A stretch of DNA of 64,000 nucleotides from Flagellimonas beolgyonensis (GTDB taxonomy: Bacteria > Bacteroidota > Bacteroidia > Flavobacteriales > Flavobacteriaceae): positions 372,001 to 436,000 of the forward strand of contig NZ_RZMY01000006.1 in assembly GCF_003992615.1 (NCBI RefSeq). The letters are read 5' to 3'. Under the pieces are notes generated by a model, which made no database searches, was not told the DNA's origin, and was given only the letters and a program-made list of their open reading frames with translations. A program made the translations under genes and the position numbers. Shown piece after piece: positions 34,978 through 43,648 of the stretch; positions within the stretch are counted from its first letter, which is position 1, and the number at the start of each line of letters is the position of its first letter.

Positions 34978-36276
34978 ATGGAAAAAAATAAAACAAGTAA
35001 ATGGTTAAAAGGAATTGGTGCCGTATTGATTTTGGCCGGAATCGGGAGTTTACCCCTGGACAACGGAACATGGCTCCATGATATGTTGCAAATTGGCTTT
35101 GTGGTGGGGTGTATCCTTTATCTTTCCGATTCCAAACCTAAAAAATCGAAACTATTTCTCGGACTTGGAATGCTTTTGGTCGTATTTTTCATCGCATCCA
35201 ATATAAACGCACAAGACTACAAGCCTCAGGTACGGGCTTTTGAGAACAGTTTTCACCAAAAAAGTCTTACTTCAGTACAACCTTTTTTAAGTGATTCGTT
35301 GCGTTTTGCCCCGCTTCCACCCAAAAACACCCTGCCCATCCTGACCAATATAGTAACCAAGCTGCCAAAACTCAATAGTTTGGAAATCATTGCATCCGAA
35401 AAAGGAAAAACTAAATTGAGGTATGATTTTGAACAATTGGGCGTAAGTGAATCCAATATCCATTTAGATGCGGACGGCAAAATTTGGAAAATTGATTTTG
35501 TGGACAACTTGGTCAAACAACAACTGGAACAGCAAAAAAAGATGCAATCCAGCGTAAAGGTACCGGACCCTGGCAAGGTTACTTTTTCCTATAATAAGGA
35601 GACGGTCACCTTTAAGGCCAATGATGGACTAATGGTTACTGGCAATCTTTATCACATCGGATCTGAAAAGCCAGTGATTCTGTTATGCCACCAAGCAGGT
35701 TACAACAAATTTGAATATGCGGATATTGCCCCACGCCTCAACAAAATGGGATATAATGCAATGGCATTGGACCAACGATCGGGCGGAAGCTTTGCAGGTA
35801 AAATGAATGAGACACATGAATTGGCAAAGAATGAAAATAAGACCAAGGTAGGCTTTACCGATGCCCTTCAGGATATTGAAGCGGCAATCGATTATCTTTC
35901 CAAAAAGTACGGGCAGAAAATCATTCTTTGGGGCAGTTCCTATTCAGCTGGGCTGGTCCTTCATATTGCTTCCCATAACAACAAGGTAAAGGGAGTGATA
36001 GCCTTCAGTCCTGGAGATTATTTTGGCGATAAATTGCCTTCATTGAGAACTGTTTTTCCTAAAATTAAACAGCCTTTTTTGGTTACCTCATCGAAAGAGG
36101 AGTCCACAGACTTGAAAGAATTGTTGGAAAAAAGTCAAACGAACGATGATCAAATGCAATACATACCGGAATCTGAGGGTTTTCATGGATCTAGGGCCGT
36201 TTGGATCGGTCAAAAAGGGGCCGATGAATATTGGAATGCTCTATCTAACTTCCTCGGAAAATTGAACGAAATTTGA
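34978..36276 (+). CDS. Membrane-anchored alpha/beta hydrolase with N-terminal DUF3887-like domain
   Basis: A 432-residue protein. Two or three N-terminal helices (about 10-75) come first, then a small alpha+beta region (about 80-180) resembling DUF3887, then an alpha/beta hydrolase from about 195. CHQAGYNKFEYADIAPRL precedes the elbow GSSYSAG with S323 as nucleophile; a late GFHGSRAVW supplies the His. The substrate is unknown. It follows the sigma/membrane pair by 44 bp on the same strand and may belong to that unit. Confidence 0.78.
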   Translation: MEKNKTSKWLKGIGAVLILAGIGSLPLDNGTWLHDMLQIGFVVGCILYLSDSKPKKSKLFLGLGMLLVVFFIASNINAQDYKPQVRAFENSFHQKSLTSVQPFLSDSLRFAPLPPKNTLPILTNIVTKLPKLNSLEIIASEKGKTKLRYDFEQLGVSESNIHLDADGKIWKIDFVDNLVKQQLEQQKKMQSSVKVPDPGKVTFSYNKETVTFKANDGLMVTGNLYHIGSEKPVILLCHQAGYNKFEYADIAPRLNKMGYNAMALDQRSGGSFAGKMNETHELAKNENKTKVGFTDALQDIEAAIDYLSKKYGQKIILWGSSYSAGLVLHIASHNNKVKGVIAFSPGDYFGDKLPSLRTVFPKIKQPFLVTSSKEESTDLKELLEKSQTNDDQMQYIPESEGFHGSRAVWIGQKGADEYWNALSNFLGKLNEI

Positions 36277-36380
36277 TGGTGTTACGTGGCATTCGTCATC
36301 AATTTTTCCAAGTGATTTTTAGTAATGCCAATTCCTATCCAACGACCTAGGGTTAATGATTATTTTGAACGACCTGTTCC

Positions 36381-36830
36381 ATGCCAATCCGATTTAGAAC
36401 CAGTAAACCTGCGGATTATACGAATATCTGTAAACTTATGATACAGCTATATTCGGAAGACCCAGGACCCAAGGCCATGAGCATGCAAAAGGCCATGGCC
36501 ACCCTTATGCACCTTTCCCAAAAACCCGATCTGGGCAAAGTGGTTGTGATGGAAGAAGGTATCGAAATTATCGGGTATGCGATATTGGTCAACTTTTGGA
36601 GCAATGAATATGGTGGTGTTGTGATACATATTGACGAGCTTTACGTAACTGAACCCTATCGTTCTAAAGGAATAGGGACAGGGTTTGTTCAATATGTTAT
36701 CGCAACAAAAATGGAAGAAGTGGTCTGCTTACAACTTGAAGTTACCCCGGACAACCAAAGGGCCAAAAAACTATATCAAAGATTGGGGTTTAAAAAGAAA
36801 AGTAATTTGGCCTATGAATTGGAACTTTAA
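36381..36830 (+). CDS. GNAT-family N-acetyltransferase
   Basis: A 149-residue single-domain GNAT protein. IDELYVTEPYRSKGIGTGFVQYV carries the acetyl-CoA loop (Q/RxxGxG/A form RSKGIG), and LEVTPDNQRAKKLYQRLGFKKK is the C-terminal motif. Substrate unknown. It converges on the TetR gene with 43 bp between, and no strong terminator separates them. Confidence 0.9.
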   Translation: MPIRFRTSKPADYTNICKLMIQLYSEDPGPKAMSMQKAMATLMHLSQKPDLGKVVVMEEGIEIIGYAILVNFWSNEYGGVVIHIDELYVTEPYRSKGIGTGFVQYVIATKMEEVVCLQLEVTPDNQRAKKLYQRLGFKKKSNLAYELEL

Positions 36831-36873
36831 AACCGATGGTGGGCAGATCGGTCATCAGCCTCCCCAATGTGTT

Positions 36874-37407
36874 TTATCGTTCCAATAATTTTTGGGCATA
36901 TTTTTTTAACCGATATATAGGATCTTGACTTCTGTACAGCTTACTTTCAATAATGGCATTTTCAAATAGCGAATATATAACATAAGCCAACTCCTTATCA
37001 TTAAGTTCGTATTCGAAAAAAAGCAGCAGCCCACTCTTATGGCTTTGGATCAGGTCGTAGATCTGCTTCTTTTCGGGACTTGTTTCGGACAGCATATTTA
37101 GAAAACTACAACCCTTGAAATCATCCGCTAAATTACGATCGATCAAAAAGTCAAATGCAGCCAAGACCTTGTTCGTTTTGTTCTTCAAAAATTCATAAAA
37201 AGCTTCGTTCCAAATGCGGTTGCGTTGTTCCAAGTAGGCGACGCATAATTCTTCCTTGGACTTAAAATGATAGTATAAACTGGCCTTTGCAATTTTGGCC
37301 TCATTTATGATCTGATTGATACCCGTTTCGTTGAATCCTTGTTCCTGGAACAATCTATCCGCCGTCAAAAGTATCCTATCCCTAACTTCCTGTTTTTGAT
37401 GTGCCAT
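36874..37407 (-). CDS. TetR-family transcriptional regulator
   Basis: A 177-residue regulator with an N-terminal HTH (RILLTADRLFQEQGFNETGINQIINEAKIAKASLYYHFKSKEELC) and a helical ligand-binding domain. It lies 6 bp after the hydrolase gene on the minus strand, so both are probably cotranscribed. A perfect TetR-type dyad lies upstream of that hydrolase gene and is the likely operator. The effector is unknown, but the hydrolase suggests a small-molecule substrate or product. Confidence 0.92.
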   Translation of the reverse strand: MAHQKQEVRDRILLTADRLFQEQGFNETGINQIINEAKIAKASLYYHFKSKEELCVAYLEQRNRIWNEAFYEFLKNKTNKVLAAFDFLIDRNLADDFKGCSFLNMLSETSPEKKQIYDLIQSHKSGLLLFFEYELNDKELAYVIYSLFENAIIESKLYRSQDPIYRLKKYAQKLLER

Positions 37408-37413
37408 AACTAG

Positions 37414-38379
37414 TTACAATTTGGCCATAAATGAACGTATTTTCTCGATAATGGCTTCCCCTTCTTCCTCAAGGGCAAAATGCCCGGTATCATACACATT
37501 GTAATCAACATCTCTTAAGTCTTTGGTATAGGCCTTCGCCCCGGATTCTGGAAAAAATTCATCATTCTTTCCCCACACAATTAACATTGGGGGTTGATAC
37601 TTTCTAAGGTATTCTTGCCACTGGGGATACAGTTTTACATTATTTTGGTAATCATAAAACAAATCCAGATTCATTTCATGTGCACCTGGACGAGACAGTC
37701 TTAAAAAATCCAGTTGCCATGTATCGGGGTTGATGTTTTCCGGGTTTCTGGTGCCGTGGGTATATTGCCATTTTAAGCCTTCCAAGGAAAACGCAGCCAA
37801 AAGGGCCGCCCTATTTTCTGGGCTGTTTTTGGCCCAGAGTTTTCGAATACCTTGCCAAGCCTTGCCCAATCCAACTTCGTAGGCATTTCCGTTCTGATTG
37901 ATGATACCCTTTACCTTTCCCGGATCAGCCGTGACAATCCTAAATCCTATGGGCGCGCCATAGTCTTGGATCATCAACACGTACTCTTGCAAATCAAAGC
38001 ATTTGACAAACTTACCCATGATTGTTGCTATATTGTCGAAAGTATACAAGAAGGTATCCTGTGAGGGAAAATCACTTTCCCCAAATCCTGGATAATCAGG
38101 AGCAATCAAATAGAAGTCATCCGCAAGTTCATCTAGCAGCTTTCGATACATGTGGGACGAGGTTGGAAAACCATGCAAGAGAATAATGGCTGGATTTTTA
38201 GGGTTCCCTGCCTCTCGGTAAAAAATATTGATTCCATTGATTCTTTTCTTTTTGTACTTGGTTGGTTCGCCCATATTTACGGTTTTATTATTGTTGGTAT
38301 ATGCACTTTGGCCTTGCCATGACACCATTAGGCCAATGGTTAGAAAAAATATGTTATTAAGTATTAATCGTCTTAGCAT
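37414..38379 (-). CDS. Exported alpha/beta hydrolase with Asp nucleophile
   Basis: A 321-residue protein with an N-terminal signal/anchor segment (about 1-26). From residue 45 it aligns along its full length with the hydrolase at 22432, sharing HGFPTSSHMYRK, the elbow MIQDYGAPIGFRI, EGLKW, YTHGTRNPE, VWGKND and DTGHFALEEEG. Nucleophile Asp indicates a haloalkane dehalogenase/epoxide hydrolase type mechanism. The difference is localisation: this copy is probably periplasmic, the other cytosolic. It is controlled with the downstream TetR gene. Confidence 0.88.
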   Translation of the reverse strand: MLRRLILNNIFFLTIGLMVSWQGQSAYTNNNKTVNMGEPTKYKKKRINGINIFYREAGNPKNPAIILLHGFPTSSHMYRKLLDELADDFYLIAPDYPGFGESDFPSQDTFLYTFDNIATIMGKFVKCFDLQEYVLMIQDYGAPIGFRIVTADPGKVKGIINQNGNAYEVGLGKAWQGIRKLWAKNSPENRAALLAAFSLEGLKWQYTHGTRNPENINPDTWQLDFLRLSRPGAHEMNLDLFYDYQNNVKLYPQWQEYLRKYQPPMLIVWGKNDEFFPESGAKAYTKDLRDVDYNVYDTGHFALEEEGEAIIEKIRSFMAKL

Positions 38380-38503
38380 CTGTTTAGAATTTTAATTGAT
38401 TAGATCTGTGAGTCACAAATTTTTGGGCTGTATTGGACTATTATTATGCCCCCAGATTCCAGATGGCCATTTCGCTAAATCATCAAGCACCAGAATCTTG
38501 GTC

Positions 38504-38539
38504 CAAAGAAAATTGATCTTATTTATTCAGACAAGTCTG
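38504..38539 (-). promoter_or_regulatory. Candidate promoter with TetR-type operator
   Basis: On the minus strand, the perfect 12 bp dyad CAGACTTGTCTG (38539-38528) has its central TTG placed 20 bp upstream of TTTCTTTG (38511-38504). That pair resembles the Bacteroidota -33 TTG and -7 TAnnTTTG elements, although the first two -7 bases differ from consensus. The dyad has the AGAC-nn-GTCT core of many TetR operators. Binding would cover the -33 element. It lies about 150 bp before the hydrolase start at 38379. Confidence 0.5.
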
Positions 38540-38645
38540 TATGTATTATTTAACTTTTATTTGTGTTTTTGAATGAACATTAAAAAAAGGGGGGGGCAAA
38601 GACAATTTGTAGACAGTAGTCTTCTTAGGAAGAAAGGCGATATCT

Positions 38646-39458
38646 TTACTTCCCTGCCAAGAATGCCAAGGATTTTTCAACAAAATCAGATTTGTTTTCT
38701 CCGGTATGGGCACTATGCCCCACATGGGGCAATATCCATATATCACATTGGGGAAGGTATGCTTTGAGTCTTGCCACTTCTTGTAAATCCACTCCCGGAT
38801 CGTTATCACCCGATACGATCAACACCCGTGCCCGAATGTGTTGCAGTTGTTCATCGGTAAGATAGACGGTATAGTTTTGGAACTGTTCCAAAACCAATTT
38901 CACTTGTTCCTCATTGGATTGGGAATCCACCAGCCAAGGGAATTTATCCCTATTCGCATAGGTAAAAGTCTTTTTGAGTTCCGGAAAATCATTAATATCC
39001 CAAGACCCTGTGGAACCAACGCTGACCATCGAATCGACCATTTTCGGATTGATCAAGGCCAATTGGAAAAGTATATCGGCGCCAAAGCTAAATCCAATGG
39101 CCTTAACGTTGGATAGTCCTAATTGAACCAACACTTGGTTTACATCTGCGGCCATATCTCGGAAGGACAAATCTTCCATAAACCTACTCGACTTCCCATG
39201 TCCCGGCAAATCAATCAGGTACACCCTATAGTCCTTTTCAAAACTGGCTACATAAGATTTCCACGATTGGGAAGACAGACCATAGCCATGCAAAAACACC
39301 AAGGGCTCCCCCGATCCATAGGTCTCGTAATAAATGCTTTTGCCATTAACATTTATTGAACCGGAATTCAATGGCTCCTGCGCATGTACAAACGAATTGA
39401 CCAAAATAAAAAACAATATAATTACCGATCTTTTCCTTGTTAAATGGACCGTGGACAT
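38646..39458 (-). CDS. Exported alpha/beta hydrolase (Ser nucleophile)
   Basis: A 270-residue protein with a signal peptide (about 1-26, ending HAQ). HGYGLSSQSWK gives the oxyanion loop. DLPGHGKSS is conserved. The elbow is GFSFGA with Ser nucleophile, VSGDNDPG gives the acid and HVGHSAHTGE the His. Serine hydrolases of this sort include esterases and lactonases; the substrate is not evident. It is not closely similar to the Asp-nucleophile pair at 22432 and 37414. Confidence 0.85.
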   Translation of the reverse strand: MSTVHLTRKRSVIILFFILVNSFVHAQEPLNSGSINVNGKSIYYETYGSGEPLVFLHGYGLSSQSWKSYVASFEKDYRVYLIDLPGHGKSSRFMEDLSFRDMAADVNQVLVQLGLSNVKAIGFSFGADILFQLALINPKMVDSMVSVGSTGSWDINDFPELKKTFTYANRDKFPWLVDSQSNEEQVKLVLEQFQNYTVYLTDEQLQHIRARVLIVSGDNDPGVDLQEVARLKAYLPQCDIWILPHVGHSAHTGENKSDFVEKSLAFLAGK

Positions 39459-39522
39459 ACAATTTCCATTTTAAAGATACCCATACTTGTTTAAGTCGGC
39501 AGCGCAAAAGAATACTAACAAG

Positions 39523-39570
39523 AATAAAAGGAGTGAAGATCGATTGCCCCTTGAACAATGGATCTTCACT
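39523..39570 (-). terminator. Intrinsic terminator after the cyclase-family gene
   Basis: Perfect 10 bp inverted repeat AGTGAAGATC / GATCTTCACT (39532-39541 with 39561-39570), 19 nt loop. On the minus strand it is followed by CCTTTTATTCTT, a T-rich tail. It sits 22 bp past the stop codon of the cyclase gene at 39593. Confidence 0.65.
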
Positions 39571-39592
39571 ACCATGACTAAATTTACATATG

Positions 39593-40579
39593 TCATTCGG
39601 CCCTTCTATTGAAAGGCAATGCGATTGGCCTCATTGGTGAACCACTTGCACCTCGCAATTTTATGGAAGATGCTACAAATGCAAATTCATAAATGCCGTC
39701 CAAAGCAATTTCCTCCAAGTTCAATTGTTCCATGAACATAACCCCTTTTTCGGCAAGTAAGTAACAATGTACAGGCACCCAGTTCCCTGGTTGAACCGAA
39801 GGGAAAGCTTCAAGACCTAAATTATCCGCTCCCAAGATCATGATATGTTGATCCTCTACCAACCATTTTACGGCATCAAGGCTAACTCCCGGATACTGAT
39901 CTAAATATTTCTTCGCATCATTGTAATGGGAGGCTTGACCGGTACGAATCAAAACCACATCCCCTTTTTTCAAGGTCACTTTTTGTTTTTTTAGAGCCCC
40001 CTTTAGATCTTCCTTGCTTATCCTATAGTTTTTATCCAACACCGACTTGTTCTTATACCCGGCCACATCGATCAATACGCCCCGTGCAATAATAGGTGGT
40101 ATGGTTTCGGCTCCGGCCTTTTTCCAACCCTTGTCTCCCAAATATTGCTCTGCGGAGAAACCGTTATAAATTTGGCCGTTGAGCCCGAAATGGTTCAAGG
40201 CATCAATGTGTGTGCCAGAATGGGTCAGCATGGAAATGGCATCCGATGTATAACTCACCTTTTTATTCATGGCATCTCCTTGATAATTGGGATTGTCCAC
40301 CAAGGTGCCATGGGGTGTATGGGTATTCCAAAATTGATACTCAGGGTCGCCCAAATAATTGAAACCAGGCATTCCAACAAAGTATTCCACCCCCAAATCA
40401 TAGGTTTTTCCCGTACCAACAGATTTTAATGCTTGCAACTTGGATGCATCTGTCATCATGTTCAAAGTCCCAATCTGGTCATTGCTCCCCCACGGACTCT
40501 TCCCAACTTTTTCTTGTCCCACGGACAAATTGGCGGATAAAGCCGCGATTGCTGTAAAAGTCAAAATTTTTCTTCTCAT
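39593..40579 (-). CDS. Cyclase-family (kynurenine formamidase-like) metal hydrolase, exported
   Basis: A 328-residue protein with a signal peptide (about 1-21). The metal-binding motif of the family, H-x-G-T-H-x-D-x3-H, is present as HSGTHIDALNHF near residue 118. LKKGDVVLIRTGQ and WVPVHCYLLAEKGV match the conserved C-terminal part. Relatives hydrolyse N-formylkynurenine or isatin, or act on polyketides. Periplasmic location argues against a role in tryptophan catabolism. The Crp gene upstream is transcribed in the same direction. Confidence 0.85.
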   Translation of the reverse strand: MRRKILTFTAIAALSANLSVGQEKVGKSPWGSNDQIGTLNMMTDASKLQALKSVGTGKTYDLGVEYFVGMPGFNYLGDPEYQFWNTHTPHGTLVDNPNYQGDAMNKKVSYTSDAISMLTHSGTHIDALNHFGLNGQIYNGFSAEQYLGDKGWKKAGAETIPPIIARGVLIDVAGYKNKSVLDKNYRISKEDLKGALKKQKVTLKKGDVVLIRTGQASHYNDAKKYLDQYPGVSLDAVKWLVEDQHIMILGADNLGLEAFPSVQPGNWVPVHCYLLAEKGVMFMEQLNLEEIALDGIYEFAFVASSIKLRGASGSPMRPIALPFNRRAE

Positions 40580-40651
40580 GATTTATATTTTCGATTTGAA
40601 CGGCAAATTTTGCTCCGCCAAAACCGAAAAAAAAGAAGATATCTTAAAAAA

Positions 40652-41233
40652 CTAATTTGACCTTCGAATGTAGCTGAGGAACTCTTTGGTCATACCCAAA
40701 TAAGAAGCGATCATGTATTGCGGTACACGTTGCTCCAAATTCTTGAAACGTTTACGAAATTCTTCATAACGTTCCTTGGCCCCCATACTTAAATTTAGGT
40801 GGTGACGCTCCTGTAATTCACTGTGTGCATTTTGAAACTTTATTCTAAAGAAACGTTCCAATGGAGGTATCTCATCAAATAACCTTTCCAATTTATCCTT
40901 ATGGATCTGGAGCACCACAGATGGTTCTATTGCTTGTATAAACTGTTCGGATGGTTTTTCCCCGATATATCCTTGAAGGTCACTGACACAAGTACCTTTG
41001 ATACCGAACTGCATGATTACCTCACGATCACTCACAAGCCTGTAAACCCTAACACATCCTTCAACCACAAAGTAAAGGGAATCTGCCTTGGAACCCGGTT
41101 GAAGCAAATATTCCTTTTTTTTGAGAAAATTTACCTTAAATGCTTTCCTGATCCGAAGAAGTTGTTCTGTAGAAAAATCGGTATAGTCAGTGAGTACTTT
41201 CTGAACAGGAGAAAAAAGATCCGATGGTACCAT
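40652..41233 (-). CDS. Crp/Fnr-family transcriptional regulator
   Basis: A 193-residue regulator with an N-terminal cNMP-binding-like domain (EYLLQPGSKADSLYFVVEGCVRVYRLV) and C-terminal HTH (VPQYMIASYLGMTKEFLSYI). No FNR cysteine cluster. It lies 72 bp upstream of the cyclase gene on the same strand and may control it. I found no GTGA-N6-TCAC dyad in this neighbourhood, so its operator is probably different from the 18-25 kb module. Confidence 0.9.
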   Translation of the reverse strand: MVPSDLFSPVQKVLTDYTDFSTEQLLRIRKAFKVNFLKKKEYLLQPGSKADSLYFVVEGCVRVYRLVSDREVIMQFGIKGTCVSDLQGYIGEKPSEQFIQAIEPSVVLQIHKDKLERLFDEIPPLERFFRIKFQNAHSELQERHHLNLSMGAKERYEEFRKRFKNLEQRVPQYMIASYLGMTKEFLSYIRRSN

Positions 41234-41500
41234 GATACATTGTTTTTAAACCTTCAATTCTGCTTGGGGGCCGGTAAATAAAGACGCTATGCTATCAGCA
41301 GTGATTTTACAGCCATTTTAAAAATGTAAACTGCAGATATCAATAGGCAAACCAATATTTCAATATGGTTATTTCATTAGTGTTGTGAGCTCTCATTTTG
41401 CCTTAAAACACAATTTTATGCCCATTGCCCTACTTTAATTATTCGATTGTGGCACCTAAAGTAGTGAGAAATGAATTACTGGGAGAAAATAGAACCTTTT

Positions 41501-42673
41501 TCAACAAATCTCCTCCTTTTCAAGAACCATTTCCAAATAGACTTTTGGGGTTACCCCTTTCCTTTTTTTGAATGCCTTGTAAAATGATACCTTATTATTG
41601 AAACCCGAGTCGTAAACAAGGTCGATGATTTTTAGTTTTGAAGGGCCTGGATTCCGATTGGCCTGTTGTTTCATCACTTTTGTGGCATAAGTTATCCGAT
41701 GATCATTGATAAGTTCATAAAAACTTTTGCCAAATTTCTGGTTGATCACCTGTGACACAGCATACCGATTTGTATCCACCAGTTCGGAAACCTTCTCCAA
41801 CGAAATTGAATGATCCAAGAACACCTGTTCTCTCTTCAATAAGTCCAACAAATTTGCACCTATAACATTGACCATATCCTGAGTCAATGGGGAGTGCTTA
41901 TATTTTGTTTCTTCTTTGGTATCACCGGAATAAGAATCTTGATTGCCAAATGGATATTGATGTATGAAAATAATTAGAAAGACACATCCCATAACCAATA
42001 AAACCAAAACATAGATCAATAACTGATTCATATTTCCACTATCGACCAAAAGTGACCTTGCCGACAAAATAATGGTAATGCAAACCATAAAAAAGGAAAG
42101 CCCACCCAAGGATATCGATTGCAAAAAGTCCAATCCTTTTTTGCCTCTTAATATGGTTCTACCGGTAAACAGCACATAGAGAAATGTATAAATCCCCTTT
42201 AATTCCAAACTGTTCACCAAGTCAAATAAAAGAATCCTTCCACTTTCATTTTGGGTATGGTAATTACCAAAAAATATAATTCCGAGAAACAGCACTATAA
42301 AAGGTGTGTAATGGAAGTAGTGTATAAAGGTCCTGTTAGACAGTTTACCCAGTGCACTCTGAACATACAAGTAATAACTTGGAGCCCAAATAAAAAATAG
42401 CACCTTGGAAAACAACACCATGGGATGATAATCCAACGGAGTTGTCCATAATAAGTAAATCTCGAAAAGTGAAACAGACAATCCCAATAGAAAAAAACCA
42501 AGAAAACCAATGGGCCGTTTATACCCTTTATCCTTGATCAATAGATAAAAGGAATACAAAACACCTAACAATCCAGTACATCCAATGATCAAGTTATTAA
42601 TAGAAAACCGGATAGCCATGTTGGTCCCAAGATCTAATACATCTTGATTTGCAATCACCATGAAACAGTTCAT
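41501..42673 (-). CDS. 7TM-AraC-type transcriptional regulator
   Basis: A 390-residue protein with about seven membrane helices in residues 25-240 and a cytoplasmic AraC/XylS DNA-binding domain (about 280-385). The latter is visible as SLEKVSELVDTNRYAVSQVINQKFGKSFYELINDHRI and KIIDLVYDSGFNNKVSFYKAFKKRKGVTPKVY. Such membrane AraC proteins are widespread in Bacteroidota. A second ATG at 42619 (MAIRFSINN) is a possible start just before helix 1. Target genes are unknown. Confidence 0.9.
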   Translation of the reverse strand: MNCFMVIANQDVLDLGTNMAIRFSINNLIIGCTGLLGVLYSFYLLIKDKGYKRPIGFLGFFLLGLSVSLFEIYLLWTTPLDYHPMVLFSKVLFFIWAPSYYLYVQSALGKLSNRTFIHYFHYTPFIVLFLGIIFFGNYHTQNESGRILLFDLVNSLELKGIYTFLYVLFTGRTILRGKKGLDFLQSISLGGLSFFMVCITIILSARSLLVDSGNMNQLLIYVLVLLVMGCVFLIIFIHQYPFGNQDSYSGDTKEETKYKHSPLTQDMVNVIGANLLDLLKREQVFLDHSISLEKVSELVDTNRYAVSQVINQKFGKSFYELINDHRITYATKVMKQQANRNPGPSKLKIIDLVYDSGFNNKVSFYKAFKKRKGVTPKVYLEMVLEKEEIC

Positions 42674-42967
42674 TTTTATAATTGCTATACTTAGTTAGTG
42701 TAAGGTGGAGCATTACCAAGCAAGCGGCCACCACACATCACTTGCGATTACTTATTCTTCCCATGCCCTTTTGGGCAGAAGAATTGAAATTGGAAATTTT
42801 AAATCGAAAAAGCTGTAACTTTAGTTTTGTCCAATTAGGACATGAACCGACCAAATTTAGATTTAAGGAAAATGGGGTCCACAATAAAGGGTGACGGCCC
42901 GAAGAAATCACGACTTCGAACCGTCAAGGCCACACCATCTATCAAAATTAAAGCTTGACCATTTCCC

Positions 42968-43564
42968 TTAGCTCTTGATCAACTCCACACGGCATTCGAT
43001 CCGAACCTCTCTTCCAATGGACAAACCTCCGGCCTCCAATAAGGAATTATACTTCAACCCAAAATCATAGCGATCCAACTCACCCCAAATTTTAAGTCCG
43101 GCTCGGGTACCTCCCCACGGATCTTTCACTATGCCCCCAAATTTGGCATTCAAGGTAATCTGTTTGGTAACCCCATGCATTTGAAGTGTACCGATCAATT
43201 TATAGGTTTTCTTATCGGATATGTCAAAACCATCCGCACTAAATGTTATTTTGGGAAACTCTTCCACATTAAAAAAATCAGAGCTCCTTAAATGTTCATC
43301 TCTTTTGGGATCATGGGTGTCTATGCTGTTTGCCTGTATCACCAAGTCGATCTTGGCATCAGAGAAGTCCTGTTTATTTGCAACAACCTGCAGTGTATAG
43401 TCTTTAAATGCCCCTACCGTTTCAGAAACCACCAAATGGTCAATAGAGAATCCTATGGTGGAATGTGATGGATCAACTTTCCAAACCGTGTTTTGACCAA
43501 ATCCAATTGCTGCTACCTGTAGCATGAGGAACAGTCCCCATCCTTTAAGTGCGTTTTTTTTCAT
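42968..43564 (-). CDS. YceI-family (polyisoprenoid-binding-like) periplasmic protein
   Basis: A 198-residue protein with a signal peptide (about 1-23) and the YceI lipocalin-like fold: VWKVDPSHSTIGFSIDHLVVSETVGAFKDY, HLRSSDFFNVEEFPKITFSA and LKIWGELDRYDFGLKYN are family landmarks. Relatives bind long isoprenoid chains; in many bacteria they are induced by stress or redox change. A Crp-family gene lies 84 bp upstream on the same strand and may regulate it. Confidence 0.9.
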   Translation of the reverse strand: MKKNALKGWGLFLMLQVAAIGFGQNTVWKVDPSHSTIGFSIDHLVVSETVGAFKDYTLQVVANKQDFSDAKIDLVIQANSIDTHDPKRDEHLRSSDFFNVEEFPKITFSADGFDISDKKTYKLIGTLQMHGVTKQITLNAKFGGIVKDPWGGTRAGLKIWGELDRYDFGLKYNSLLEAGGLSIGREVRIECRVELIKS

Positions 43565-43648
43565 CTTTAGTAATTTTTTTATAATTCGCTAAAGACAAAA
43601 TTGTTCCAAACTGCTTAATGGAAAAACAACCTAGTTTAAAAAATAAGA

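Noticed and set aside
36272-36307. Weak hairpin at the end of the membrane-anchored hydrolase gene
   Set aside because: Only six AT-rich base pairs with a long loop; not distinguishable from chance.
42893-42925. Two-part hairpin after the YceI gene
   Set aside because: The stems pair, but there is no T-rich tail on either strand, so an intrinsic terminator is not supported.
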